A DNA stretch of 64,000 nucleotides, taken from Gnetum montanum (Eukaryota; Streptophyta; Gnetopsida; Gnetales; Gnetaceae). Within the stretch, counting starts at the first letter, position 1. The number at the start of each line of letters is the position of its first letter. Of the stretch, positions 56,501 through 61,195 are shown in pieces. Under the pieces are notes generated by a model. The model saw only the letters and a program-made list of their open reading frames with translations. It did not search any database and had not been told where the DNA came from. The DNA is taken from assembly GCA_015680685.1 (NCBI GenBank), contig MNCI01006080.1, positions 289,855 through 353,854 on the forward strand, given 5' to 3'. The position numbers and the translations under genes are program-made.

Positions 56501-58833
56501 AGTGATTACATAGTAATTATTTAGAAACTTAGCACCGTGCTTAAAACAGTCTAATGCCAATATCGACTGTACAAAAGTCCAAATGTTTTCATAACAATAC
56601 CATGGACACAGAAATCTTTGATTTTAAAGCATAAGCATCTTCTACCACAAAGACTTGACCAAGTTGAGCTAGAAAAAGTATTTTTCCTGTTGTTGCAATT
56701 CATGATCTTGCAATAGATCTGTAAAAAAAACCAAGAAGAAGAGTGGTGAGACACTCTCAGTAAGGATAACTCCCCATGCCTACAAGCATGAGTAAACTCA
56801 AAGATAGGGTTAGTACCAAACTTCAATCAATAGGGTTCCAATGGCAATAGGGCAATCATCTAGCAAGAGACTCGATCTAACTTTCCACAATAGGTGACGT
56901 AGCATATAGTTCCTTAAGTCAACAGTAGCAAGATTTAGTATTTGAACAAACAAATGTTCCATTTCCATTTCCAAGCTACAGTAAATTGTATGATTTTCAA
57001 AGATTCAGTAATTTTTCATTCCATTTTCCAAGCTATTGTCAAATGTTGTAATGATTTTTTTCATTTTTATATGCTAATTTATTGCTGGTCAAACTTTCTT
57101 CCAATCTAAAGTAGTGCATATGAGTACCATCCTTACATTCATTTCTACTGAAAAAATATGCTGTTTCATCAAGCTAGCTCTAGATAAAATCTCTCTTTCT
57201 TATCTTTCCAGAAAGTACATGAATCCAATGTATAGCTTTCTAATCTGACTGTCCACATTGTAGCGATGCTTTCAGAATCTTTGTATGATTCTTACAATGC
57301 CGGTCTGGCATTGCTCTCAGGATTGTTAGAGAACAATAAGATCTCGAGTGACAATTGACGTAGGTGTAAAGACTTGTCCAGAGTTTTAGGTTTTACCAAT
57401 CTAAATGTTTTTAACTTTTCCAGTCATCTTCCAGTTTTTCTCTGAATCCTGACTCAGATGCAATTAAGATCTTTTGGTTGAATCTTTTCACAGTGCTTCC
57501 AGGCACAGTTGGTATGATTTTTAGGAATTTCTGTACCATGTTAGATGATACGGCTACTTATTTGATGTAACATTTATGAATGAGCTATAGTAAATGAAGA
57601 TCACAATGTAATTGCAACATGTTACACTTGACATAAAAATGTTGCATTTCATAAAAAGCACAGGTTCCAATAATATTGTATTCTATGGTTTTGGGGAAGG
57701 CTTAAAGTTTCAGAGCAACATGATCAGTTGTACTCTGAAAGGAAAACCGAGGGAGGAAATCTTGACATTTTTTGGAGTGTTATAGTCAAGCTGCTTGTGG
57801 ATGAGCTGACGTGAAGTCAATGTTTATCTCAAATATATAGTCCTTTTTTTGATTCTAATATTCTGTGTGCGCGTAGGTAGTGATCAATTTTGGATAATAT
57901 CAGTGTACACTTTTGCTGTCAGCCTCTGAGCGCGATTTCTCCATGTTTACAGTTCTGCAGAAGAGAGATATTTGTCTTTGCATTTTTAGCACATTACGGT
58001 GTCCCGTTTGCATGTGTGCATGTATGCATAGGAGACTTGGTCTATTTGAACTGTAAATAATTGCACTTTCTCTCTTCTGGCGATCCCACTCTATTGCTTA
58101 TGTGGCTATATATTTGGTAATTAAATGTAGGGGGATGATGTCAATTCAACGTATGAACATTGTGCATCGAGATCTAAAAAGTGCAAATTGTTTAGTTGAC
58201 AAGCACTGGACGGTTAAGGTATGTGACTTTGGTCTATCACGGGTTATCACAGATCATCCAATGAGGGATTGCATAGCTGCTGGAACACCAGAATGGATGG
58301 CACCGGAGCTTTTACGCAATGAACCATTTACCGATAAATGTGATGTTTTCAGTTTGGGGGTGATCATTTGGGAGCTATGTACATTAAAACGACCTTGGGA
58401 AGGTGTTAAGTCTATGCAAGTAAGCTACATGTCCTTTAATTACTTTCTTCATAGTAAGAGCCTTAGTTATTTACATTCTTTAATCTCTATTTCCATTATG
58501 ATATTTGCTAGGTTTTGTGCATTTTTGCAGTCATACCGTATGCATAATTCTTTTTCTTTTTTTAACATCATTATTAGGTTGTTTATGCTGTTGCTCACGA
58601 AGGAGCACGGTTAGACATACCTGAAGGTCCTATTGGCAATTTGATTGCAGGTGTGTTTTAAAATTCTTGTGTATTTTTATGGCAGTTGTCTTTTTAATAA
58701 TTAAGGTTGTAGTTTTGACGTCTGTCTCACCTATTTTTATTCATTACTAGACTGTTGGGCTGAAGCTAATGATAGGCCAACCTATGAGGAGATATTTACA
58801 CGTCTACATGAGTGCGAGTTTTTGATGAGCTAG
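8249..58833 (+). CDS. Raf-like MAPKKK-type protein kinase gene, 5' part missing (15 coding exons)
   Basis: This is a serine/threonine protein kinase of the plant Raf-like MAPKKK family, most like the Arabidopsis At3g58640/At2g31010 group (recognised from memory, not searched). The visible exons total 1977 nt. Order: end of an EDR1/CTR1-type N-terminal region ([15 protein letters not shown]), a Ser/Arg-rich linker, then the kinase domain. The kinase has a glycine loop ([11 protein letters not shown]), VAIK lysine, hinge [23 protein letters not shown] catalytic loop, [12 protein letters not shown] and the C-lobe [21 protein letters not shown], so it should be catalytically competent. It ends in TAG at 58831-58833, close to the family's usual C-terminus. 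Every exon has AG/GT borders and the phases agree throughout, apart from a frame break inside exon 1. The start codon, promoter and N-terminal exons lie left of the window. Introns reach 24.4 kb and are full of retroelements. Subcellular role and targets cannot be told from sequence. Confidence 0.9.
8971..9099 (+). CDS. Kinase gene exon 2
   Basis: Acceptor TTGCACAG ends at 8970; donor GT is at 9100 (GTGGTC, a weak donor). The 129 nt run from phase 2 to phase 2 and begin S-P-E-Q after joining to exon 1. The exon encodes a hydrophilic linker ([20 protein letters not shown]). Confidence 0.75.
9330..9419 (+). CDS. Kinase gene exon 3
   Basis: Acceptor CTATTTCAG, donor AG|GTCAGT. The 90 nt are symmetric in phase 2 and encode a basic Ser/Arg linker ([20 protein letters not shown]). 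Frame and phase agree with exons 2 and 4. Confidence 0.75.
9530..9910 (+). mobile_element. Possible solo LTR or LTR fragment
   Basis: The stretch has features of a plant LTR: a promoter-like CTATAAATAG near 9760 after a T-rich, purine-poor U3-like part, and stop-rich sequence. No matching second LTR or clear target-site duplication was found, so this is a suggestion only. Confidence 0.3.
10450..11400 (-). mobile_element. Ty1/copia fragment, LTR end plus gag start
   Basis: On the minus strand an LTR-like part (about 11400-11045) is followed by a gag start: [13 protein letters not shown], then a frame shift and [10 protein letters not shown], the usual layout of copia gag N-termini (F.G..F..WK.KM...; LDRKA...I). 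It is the inverted counterpart of 42900-44220, with which it shares LTR-like and gag sequence. Broken by stops. Confidence 0.55.
11395..11708 (+). repeat. 157-bp tandem duplication
   Basis: Two adjacent copies (11395-11551 and 11552-11708) starting TCTAGAAGGATCTCTGTTGG. They differ at only a few positions, so the duplication is young relative to the decayed elements around it. Confidence 0.85.
11709..12384 (+). repeat. Intron sequence with a ~98-bp partial direct repeat
   Basis: About 40 bp at 12234-12273 (TTTTTTTTGACTCTTGTC and on, ending AGTAGACCAC) recur with a few changes at 12332-12371. CT-rich runs lie at 11980-12080. No gene recognised. Confidence 0.6.
12385..15300 (+). repeat. Dispersed repeat R1, copy a
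   Basis: This stretch is homologous, in the same orientation, to 45420-48600 (shared landmarks: GATAGGATGAGACCTTG, GGCCATCCAACTCAAAGAAT, CAAAGGGCTTCTAATCATAA). It has no coding sequence I recognise and no clear termini. It is probably a non-autonomous or gutted transposable element. It keeps the empty site (near 14388-14410) of the insertion found in copy b. Confidence 0.7.
15340..16830 (+). repeat. Dispersed repeat R2, copy a, with a 3 x 37-bp tandem array
   Basis: It shares scattered blocks with about 41300-42800, for example CTCATGTAGGGATCC followed by TTGTTAATG(T/C)(G/A)AAAAATGCCC near 16758 and 42723. A three-unit 37-bp tandem array (unit AAAATCATTTTCTCATCATG...) lies at 15643-15753. 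Unknown family, non-coding. Confidence 0.45.
16831..18528. other. Intron sequence with a diverged repeat block
   Basis: A block near 17090-17180 (CAGGGATTCTTGGCCCCTGG...AAATCTTTATTCCAAA) resembles 19590-19650 (CAGGGCTCCTTGGCTCCTG...AAATCTTTATGCCAAA), so a low-copy repeat is present. No gene recognised; 17500-17860 is pyrimidine-rich. Confidence 0.4.
18529..18624 (+). CDS. Kinase gene exon 4
   Basis: Acceptor TGTTTGCAG, donor AG|GTATGA. The 96 nt are symmetric in phase 2 and start S-P-E-H, encoding a basic linker ([18 protein letters not shown]) followed by an acidic/Ser stretch. It is separated from exon 3 by a 9.1 kb intron. Confidence 0.75.
18625..21489. other. Intron 4, no gene recognised
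   Basis: AT-rich sequence of 2.9 kb. It contains one more copy of the small repeat block at 19560-19650. Open stretches here show no protein-like character. Confidence 0.5.
21490..21591 (+). CDS. Kinase gene exon 5
   Basis: Acceptor CTGAAACAG, donor AG|GTTACA. The 102 nt are symmetric in phase 2 and start S-P-D-Q, encoding a linker with further S-P sites ([13 protein letters not shown]). Confidence 0.75.
22040..22650 (+). mobile_element. LINE 5'-end fragment 1 (5' UTR and ORF1 start) with A-tail
   Basis: A G-rich leader (about 22070-22260) is followed by an ORF1-like stretch (about 22385-22550: [27 protein letters not shown]) that lines up with the start of ORF1 in LINE B ([27 protein letters not shown]). 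An A-run at 22638-22650 follows. No ORF2 is present, so this is a 5' piece, which is unusual for LINEs. Confidence 0.45.
22960..24100 (+). mobile_element. LINE 5'-end fragment 2 (5' UTR and ORF1 start)
   Basis: A GGGAG-rich leader (23040-23200) precedes an ORF1-like stretch (about 23480-23680: [44 protein letters not shown]) homologous to the DUF4283-like start of ORF1 in LINE B. Frame breaks are present. ORF2 is absent and the 3' border is unclear. Confidence 0.5.
24370..24510 (+). mobile_element. Copia pol C-terminal scrap
   Basis: The translation [19 protein letters not shown] is the characteristic end of the copia RNase H (STKEQLADIFTKPL type). Only this short piece is recognisable. Confidence 0.5.
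24710..26030 (+). mobile_element. LINE 5'-end fragment 3 (5' UTR and most of ORF1)
   Basis: A purine-rich leader is followed by ORF1: [20 protein letters not shown] (about 25006 on), a DUF4283-like RNA-binding region, and an intact CCHC zinc knuckle [14 protein letters not shown] at 25565-25606. Stops break the frame. The fragment is bordered by imperfect direct repeats (about 24658-24702 and 26043-26078, both with TAATTATTAATT). ORF2 is missing. An exact 56-bp tandem duplication lies just after the knuckle. Confidence 0.6.
25593..25704 (+). repeat. 56-bp exact tandem duplication
   Basis: 25593-25648 and 25649-25704 are identical copies starting CCACAAAGGAATGTAGGG. The duplication overlaps the end of the zinc knuckle and puts ORF1 out of frame. 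Confidence 0.9.
26031..26576. other. Intron 5, 3' part
   Basis: AT-rich, with the right-hand direct repeat bordering the preceding LINE piece. Nothing else recognised before exon 6. Confidence 0.5.
26577..26621 (+). CDS. Kinase gene exon 6 (45-nt small exon)
   Basis: Acceptor GTGATCAG ends at 26576; donor GT is at 26622 (GTATGTG, strong). It encodes [14 protein letters not shown]. Its length is a multiple of three and it enters and leaves in phase 2, exactly as the flanking exons require. This fit is the main support; the peptide alone is too short to recognise. Skipping it would keep the frame. Confidence 0.5.
27080..28400 (+). pseudogene. LINE A ORF2: reverse transcriptase
   Basis: It contains [35 protein letters not shown], the GINQAGFV block (then a stop), [14 protein letters not shown], and the catalytic box [13 protein letters not shown] with YADD at 27756-27767. 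These are the standard blocks of L1-clade RT. A run of 20 G followed by Ns (27606-27633) falls between the KAY block and the YADD block and is an assembly gap. Frame breaks at several points. Confidence 0.85.
28572..28790 (+). pseudogene. LINE A ORF2: zinc-binding region of RT (zf-RVT)
   Basis: The translation contains [20 protein letters not shown], then TVRHFIYNC and WR, the CxxC...H...C pattern of the plant zf-RVT domain that follows RT. The same order is seen in LINE C (TCPTCGAA...HFAYDC). Confidence 0.8.
28885..29440 (+). pseudogene. LINE A ORF2: extra domain resembling the putative plant transposon protein type
   Basis: It is open from 28957 for about 170 residues: [66 protein letters not shown], then [20 protein letters not shown]. 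The plan (aromatic FF.NW, FRG..I..T..SIA..LG, PRSSL, a conserved second half ending FGLI.AL) resembles the plant transposon-protein domain I associate with Pfam PF20167; this is unverified. The remaining element copies carry a homologous segment at the same place. In LINE B and LINE C the sequence upstream (FEP......ELW) connects it to the zinc region, so it is a C-terminal domain of ORF2, not a separate gene. Confidence 0.65.
29650..29990 (+). pseudogene. LINE A ORF2: charged coiled-coil region
   Basis: It reads [57 protein letters not shown] and so on. The heptad-compatible Glu/Gln/Arg/Ala composition predicts a long coiled coil. Two or more stops interrupt it (GAG/CAG to TAG type). The same segment, less interrupted, is in LINE C (50590-50860, minus). 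Confidence 0.6.
30050..30289 (+). pseudogene. LINE A ORF2: J-domain-like C-terminus
   Basis: In frame with the coiled coil after a small deletion it reads [20 protein letters not shown], then one stop, [40 protein letters not shown] and [12 protein letters not shown] before TGA at 30287-30289. Spacing from Tyr-Leu-x-Leu-Gly to the HxD triplet is that of DnaJ J-domains. The HPD proline is Leu here, and the residue two before His is a stop where LINE C has Arg. The segment ends ORF2. Confidence 0.6.
30661..31190. other. Intron 6, 3' part
   Basis: AT-rich, no recognised feature between the LINE A target-site duplication and exon 7. Confidence 0.5.
31191..31280 (+). CDS. Kinase gene exon 7
   Basis: Acceptor ATATTGCAG, donor AG|GTAGGT. 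The 90 nt are symmetric in phase 2 and encode a linker ([20 protein letters not shown]) ending in [10 protein letters not shown]. Confidence 0.75.
31565..31645 (-). mobile_element. RTE-type LINE 3' end (short)
   Basis: The minus strand reads AGCCAACCCCATTTTGTTGG followed by GACAAGGCTAGGATGATAATTATG. This is the end I associate with plant RTE-type LINEs (GCCAACCCCA..T.GTTGGGA...ATGATGAT). Related ends are at 55590 and 56130. Confidence 0.5.
31955..32093 (+). CDS. Kinase gene exon 8
   Basis: Acceptor CTTTTGTAG, donor AAG|GTACAG. It enters in phase 2 and leaves in phase 0. It encodes [17 protein letters not shown] and a Lys/Ser-rich tail leading toward the kinase domain. Confidence 0.8.
32457..32733 (+). 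CDS. Kinase gene exon 9: pre-kinase segment and start of glycine loop
   Basis: Acceptor GCACTTCAG ends at 32456 and the donor GT is at 32734. It starts in phase 0 ([15 protein letters not shown]) and ends with [17 protein letters not shown], the strand and first glycines of the kinase glycine-rich loop, split after the first base of the next Gly codon. Confidence 0.85.
33020..33143 (+). CDS. Kinase gene exon 10: glycine loop and ATP-binding lysine
   Basis: Acceptor CTGCCAG, donor AG|GTAGGA. It completes the loop as G-S-F-G-E-V-F-R-G, carries the VAIK lysine and continues into helix C ([13 protein letters not shown]). Confidence 0.9.
33250..33269 (+). CDS. Kinase gene exon 11 (20-nt micro-exon)
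   Basis: Acceptor TTTGACAG ends at 33249 and the donor GTACCA starts at 33270. Joined to its neighbours it encodes S-RMRHPN-V, the invariant RHPN turn between helix C and strand 4. Without these 20 nt the frame between exons 10 and 12 fails and the turn is lost. Confidence 0.85.
33607..33763 (+). CDS. Kinase gene exon 12: strand 4 to helix D/E, hinge
   Basis: Acceptor ATGTTCAG ends at 33606 and the donor AG|GTCTTT is at 33764. It encodes [16 protein letters not shown], the hinge [15 protein letters not shown] and [13 protein letters not shown], highly typical of the Raf-like group. The next coding exon is 24.4 kb away. Confidence 0.92.
33764..34592. other. Start of the 24.4-kb intron 12
   Basis: AT-rich, without recognised genes. 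The open stretches at 33862-34125 show no family resemblance. Confidence 0.5.
34821..35850 (+). pseudogene. LINE B ORF1: DUF4283-like RNA-binding protein with CCHC knuckle
   Basis: It encodes the nucleic-acid-binding ORF1 protein of plant L1 elements. The first part (34821-35183: [38 protein letters not shown]) is DUF4283-like. After a stop/shift near 35181 it continues [14 protein letters not shown], and the zinc knuckle [14 protein letters not shown] (35413-35454) fits CX2CX4HX4C perfectly. The C-terminal part (35545-35850: [16 protein letters not shown]) matches the older minus-strand LINE at 3444-4019. Broken but recognisable throughout. Confidence 0.75.
35935..36580 (+). pseudogene. LINE B ORF2: endonuclease (EEP fold)
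   Basis: It begins WNCRDQG and VICLQETKL, the N-terminal motifs of L1 endonuclease. Further on are VEDFNQ (normally GDFN), FMWSN and SDHHSSL (normally SDH). The catalytic motif order is kept although frames shift. The matching region in LINE C has [10 protein letters not shown] and TSDHRSLV. Confidence 0.7.
36967..38640 (+). pseudogene. LINE B ORF2: reverse transcriptase
   Basis: It contains [47 protein letters not shown] (about 37610-37660) and the catalytic [12 protein letters not shown] with YADD at 37916-37927. It is interrupted by a 113-bp tandem duplication (38006-38231) and several stops. Confidence 0.8.
38006..38231 (+). repeat. 113-bp tandem duplication inside LINE B RT
   Basis: 38006-38118 and 38119-38231 are adjacent copies starting GGGCTGGACAGAAATTGGGC with a single visible difference (GACCT/GGCCT). 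It arose after the LINE inserted and disrupts RT. Confidence 0.9.
39133..39732 (+). pseudogene. LINE B ORF2: extra domain, long open segment
   Basis: It is open for ~199 codons without a stop in an otherwise decayed element: [102 protein letters not shown]. It aligns end to end with LINE A 28885-29440 at roughly half identical residues by eye. It is preceded by the zinc region (about 38880-38960, decayed) and followed by the coiled coil. Confidence 0.7.
39876..40110 (+). pseudogene. LINE B ORF2: coiled-coil region
   Basis: After a frame shift it reads [20 protein letters not shown], stop, [20 protein letters not shown]. It is the counterpart of the coiled coils in LINE A and LINE C. Confidence 0.55.
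40260..40514 (+). pseudogene. LINE B ORF2: J-domain-like C-terminus
   Basis: It reads [48 protein letters not shown], stop, [20 protein letters not shown] and ends QNLSKRL, TAG at 40512-40514. The DPD at 40341-40349 stands exactly where LINE C has HPD, 27 codons after the Pro-Tyr pair in both. The helix-I, II and III segments of a J-domain can be placed on it. Confidence 0.55.
40769..42900. repeat. Intron 12: repeat R2 copy b (about 41300-42800)
   Basis: AT-rich. Blocks homologous to 15340-16830 occur here, e.g. AAATCAAATTATTAAAACTCT near 41891 and the CTCATGTAGGGATCC block near 42723. No coding sequence recognised. Confidence 0.4.
42900..44220 (+). mobile_element. Ty1/copia fragment: LTR end, primer-binding-like site, gag
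   Basis: An LTR-like part ends near 43410 and is followed by TGGTATTAGAGTGAGG, close to the TGGTATCAGAGC start of the copia primer-binding site (initiator tRNA-Met). Gag follows: [36 protein letters not shown], and the UBN2-type [20 protein letters not shown] then [15 protein letters not shown]. It is truncated before pol and broken by stops. The inverted relative lies at 10450-11400. Confidence 0.65.
44221..45419. other. Intron 12, no gene recognised
   Basis: T-rich sequence between the copia fragment and repeat R1 copy b. Nothing recognised. Confidence 0.4.
45420..48600 (+). repeat. Dispersed repeat R1, copy b, carrying a nested insertion
   Basis: Homologous to 12385-15300 in the same orientation, with many substitutions and small indels. 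It is longer because of an insertion at 47451-48175. No coding capacity recognised in the repeat itself. Confidence 0.7.
47451..48175 (-). mobile_element. Nested retroinsertion with 16-bp target-site duplication
   Basis: TATTTAACAATGATTT at 47435-47450 and again at 48176-48191 flanks ~725 bp that is absent from the paralogous repeat copy near 14388-14410. Read on the minus strand it is GC-rich, has an open stretch at 47702-47929 ([20 protein letters not shown]) and ends in an A-rich tail (CCAAAAAACAAAA) preceded by a sequence similar to LINE 3' ends. It is probably a 5'-truncated LINE. The family is uncertain, and the coding piece is not recognised. Confidence 0.7.
48601..50154. other. Intron 12, no gene recognised; (TATG)n microsatellite
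   Basis: AT-rich. A (TATG)n run lies at about 49486-49507. No gene recognised. Confidence 0.5.
50260..50496 (-). pseudogene. LINE C ORF2: J-domain-like C-terminus with HPD
   Basis: The minus strand reads [20 protein letters not shown], then [40 protein letters not shown] and [15 protein letters not shown] with a stop at 50260-50262. It has no internal stop. HPD lies at 50404-50412. DnaJ J-domains have the same plan: Y..LG(I/V), an amphipathic helix with Lys/Arg before HPD, then a third helix. It joins the coiled coil through one extra base. This is the best copy for testing the J-domain call; J-domains stimulate Hsp70 ATPase through HPD. Confidence 0.65.
50590..50860 (-). pseudogene. LINE C ORF2: coiled-coil region
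   Basis: It is open without stops: [80 protein letters not shown]. Strongly helical, charged and heptad-compatible. It continues upstream past the assembly gap. Confidence 0.65.
51103..51660 (-). pseudogene. LINE C ORF2: extra domain resembling the putative plant transposon protein type
   Basis: The minus strand gives [14 protein letters not shown], two stops, [73 protein letters not shown], stop, then [20 protein letters not shown] and [20 protein letters not shown]. Nearly identical to LINE A. The FEP...EL stretch directly continues the zinc-region frame, which supports one fused protein. Confidence 0.65.
51600..51960 (-). pseudogene. LINE C ORF2: zinc-binding region of RT
   Basis: An open stretch with [35 protein letters not shown] and [16 protein letters not shown]. 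It has the CxxC and H....C pattern of the plant zf-RVT domain and runs into the extra C-terminal domain. Confidence 0.75.
52136..53436 (-). pseudogene. LINE C ORF2: reverse transcriptase
   Basis: It has [80 protein letters not shown] and the catalytic [13 protein letters not shown] (YADD about 52780-52791). All L1-type RT blocks are present in order, in two or three frames. Confidence 0.85.
53680..54720 (-). pseudogene. LINE C ORF2: endonuclease (EEP fold)
   Basis: The minus strand gives [12 protein letters not shown] and [11 protein letters not shown] (54451-54648), then [40 protein letters not shown] and [15 protein letters not shown], the WSN motif and SDH are the recognised catalytic/structural motifs of L1 endonuclease. 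This is the best preserved endonuclease in the window. Confidence 0.85.
54736..55589. other. Intron 12, no gene recognised
   Basis: AT-rich. A minus-strand open stretch at 54896-55234 is acidic, low complexity and not recognised. Confidence 0.45.
55590..55980 (-). mobile_element. RTE-type LINE fragment, ORF2 C-terminus and 3' end
   Basis: The minus strand encodes [20 protein letters not shown] then [11 protein letters not shown] and KGRPKHT, the C-terminal block of plant RTE LINEs (ENRLRWFGHV.RRP..APVR.......RGRPK.TW). It ends TCATATAGCTGACCCCATGT and AATGATGATGATAATG, the (ATG)n-like 3' repeat of that group. A different family from LINEs A-C. Confidence 0.75.
56130..56210 (-). mobile_element. 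RTE-type LINE 3' end (short)
   Basis: The minus strand reads CATGTAGCCAACCCCAATTT, GTTGGGACAAAGCTAAGATA, ATGATGATGG. Same end type as 55590-55640 and 31565-31645. No coding part is left. Confidence 0.55.
56211..58130. other. 3' end of intron 12, no gene recognised
   Basis: AT-rich. It ends in the acceptor of exon 13. Nothing recognised. Confidence 0.5.
58131..58419 (+). CDS. Kinase gene exon 13: catalytic and activation loops
   Basis: Acceptor AAATGTAG ends at 58130 and the donor GTAAGC is at 58420. It encodes [20 protein letters not shown], the DFG motif (KVCDFGLSR), a short activation loop, [16 protein letters not shown] and [20 protein letters not shown]. The arginine before the catalytic aspartate is present (RD kinase). 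Confidence 0.95.
58578..58650 (+). CDS. Kinase gene exon 14
   Basis: Acceptor TTATTAG, donor G|GTGTGT. It encodes [20 protein letters not shown] in the kinase C-lobe and enters in phase 0. Confidence 0.9.
58751..58833 (+). CDS. Kinase gene exon 15, last coding exon
   Basis: Acceptor ATTACTAG. It completes [19 protein letters not shown], the C-lobe Arg motif, and ends HECEFLMS before TAG at 58831-58833. Confidence 0.9.
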
Positions 58834-59090
58834 ATTCTACTTATTATTGTACATAATCTGACTTGTCAATAATAAACATTTTGCACAAGTGATCCTCTGC
58901 ATCTGACTTGAGGAAGGCCAATTACAGATGAGAATTGTATCGTAACATCTGTGTTCATTCATTGTGAAGTAACCTCATTGTAAAGTTCCTTGCAGCATGA
59001 ACATACGGTTTTGCAAGTAATTTTACATGGTTCATCATGCTTCAAGGTTGTATTGAGTTGTAGCTTTATTATAATTTTCTGTAATAAAGA
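58834..59090 (+). terminator. 3' UTR with two possible polyadenylation signals
   Basis: AATAAA occurs at 58871-58876, 38 bp after the stop codon, and again at 59083-59088. Transcript 3' ends would be expected 10-30 bp after one or both. This is inferred from motif and position only. Confidence 0.5.
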
Positions 59091-60030
59091 AAGCTAACCA
59101 TGGCTTATCTCAAGCAATTTTATTTTGGGAAAGAGAAGGCGTAGTTTATCAAGAACATTTTATTATCATTATCATGGTTTTTTTTATCTCAATGATATAC
59201 TTAGCTTAATGCGCTTAATGATTTGACCGTAACTTTTTGGCTAGCTCTCTGATATCCTGAACATGTCATTTTTTCTTGAGTGTGTTTGGATTACAGGAGG
59301 CCCCTGCTCACTCCAGTGACTGAGCCGAGTGGCCGAGATCAGGCTGATCAAAAATAAAATAACATGGTGTAATCCTTATGCCATGCTCTGCATGGCCCCC
59401 TGCCTATGCTGTTTGCGAGTTAGTTAGCTAAGCTTTTCAAAGACGGTCGTCCACCGCCGGCTATTTGAATAATTTGTTTGCAGATATCATCAAAGCCGAG
59501 GTCTACTAATTTGTTTGCAGGTATGTTGAATATCATGCACACGCACCATTATATAAAATATTTAAGCTACCATTCTCGTTAATCCATCAACCTTGCGTCA
59601 AGCCCTATGAAAAGTCTGTTGTTTGTGTTTTTCTAGGTGGGCAAGTTATATTTATATATACAAGGGATCCAGGTAAGATGTAAGCTATTTCCTTTGGTGG
59701 TGTAACAGACCCAAGAGTTTGACTGGTATTGCTGTCAAAGCTGTGACCATCATGCTTAAAGATATGCGAATTTCCTTTCCGTTCCTGGGGTTGCATGATC
59801 AAGTATTTTAATGTTTTTTGCGTAATGTGTTTAATTTGAATTATTTTCTAGGACTAATATATAATGCCAAAATAAGTAATTGTGATATCGGGATCAAGAT
59901 ATATGGAATTAACCATGTTTATTATGACAAACATGTGGAGAACTTGGGGCACTGAAATTTTTTATTAATTAATTACTAGCACTTTTAAACTATATAGAAA
60001 TTGTTCATACATCAAATGTTAAACCATTAG
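59091..60030. other. Intergenic, no gene recognised
   Basis: AT-rich sequence after the kinase gene. No coding or repeat structure recognised. Confidence 0.45.
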
Positions 60031-60224
60031 CAAATAATTTAGTGAGGTTTATTGATTGGAGTTTCCCCACTTACATTTCGGAAGTAAGGGTCTTGATAAG
60101 CATAAGTGACCCTGGATAAGTCTAATTCAAATAATTTAGTGAGGTTTATTGATTGGAGTTTCCCCACTTACATTTCGGAAGTAAGGGTCTTGATAAGCAT
60201 AAGTGACCCTAGATAAGTCTAATT
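60031..60224 (+). repeat. 97-bp tandem duplication
   Basis: 60031-60127 and 60128-60224 are adjacent copies starting CAAATAATTTAGTGAGG, with one visible difference (GGATAAG/AGATAAG). Confidence 0.9.
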
Positions 60225-61195
60225 CAAGTCACCATCGATATCTCTATCATGGCCCATTGCAAGTCATCTTGAATATTTTTATCATGCTCTATTGTAGGAT
60301 ATTCATCTAGTGGTGGGTTGTTAGATCTACAAGAAGCAAACATGATTGAATTAGTGTGTTTGAGACTTGAACAATAACAACTACTTTGACAAATTAAGTA
60401 AAATATTAACAACCATTGAATTATTAGTACCATCCTTAGTAATGGTACTAGAGAATGTGTGGCAAATATGAAGGTGATATCTTGTTTCTAGATGTTGATG
60501 AATATGATCATTAATAGCATAAAATCATCATATAACATGGAAATGAATTGGAGCGTTCATCAAAGTTGTAAATAATGGTAGAGGAAATAGAATTGAATGG
60601 AAAACAAAATAGTGGAGCTTTATTAATGAAATTGTTTGGTACACTATTAATGGCCTTGGGTTATCTTTTTGTAACACTTAGGGCCTTAGAGGCAATCCAA
60701 CATTGCCACCATGGTTAGGTCGTCAAACCAAAGGGATGATCAATTCCTTTTTGTTTCACTTCATGTAGCTCTCATCACTTGTTAGCTTGGCTTCACAACT
60801 CCATGCTAGCATGACCTTTAAACAAAGACATTAAATGTCACAGGTCAAATCTATCCTTGAGGGGTATTGTGAATAGTTACAACTTTTCATGAGGCATTTC
60901 TTTTTTTCAAAGGCTAATTACATGATTAATAATACAATTTTTCCCTTAACAATCTACCCCCTTTAAGAATCTACCCCCTTTAAGAATCTAGCTCGACCTC
61001 AAGCACTTCTAGATCTAGTTGTTTAGTAATTGCATCCTCACTATGCTCGTTTTCAACTCCATTGTTATCTTCATTATCATTTGTACATACTGATGAGTGG
61101 CGAGGTACTCCTACACTCAACCATACGAAACGAGCGTAGCCCGCTCGATCCGGTCGAACTCTGCAGACTAAATGCCTAAATGCCCCATGAAACAC
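60225..61195 (-). mobile_element. 3' end of a minus-strand LTR element (probable gypsy): pol end, PPT, LTR start
   Basis: On the minus strand an open stretch ends DLEVLEVELDS (60980-61195), then comes an A/G-rich tract AAAGGGGGTAGAT (about 60952-60964, within a 17-bp tandem repeat). TGTTAAGGG (60943-60951) would be the LTR start, running to lower coordinates. The order of acidic pol tail, polypurine tract and TG is typical of gypsy elements. The LTR's other end was not found. Confidence 0.4.

Noticed and set aside
59280-59530. Possible extra 3' exon of the kinase gene (TTTGTTTGCAG acceptor-like sites)
   Set aside because: The kinase protein already ends normally at 58833; a spliced 3' UTR is possible but nothing in sequence decides it.
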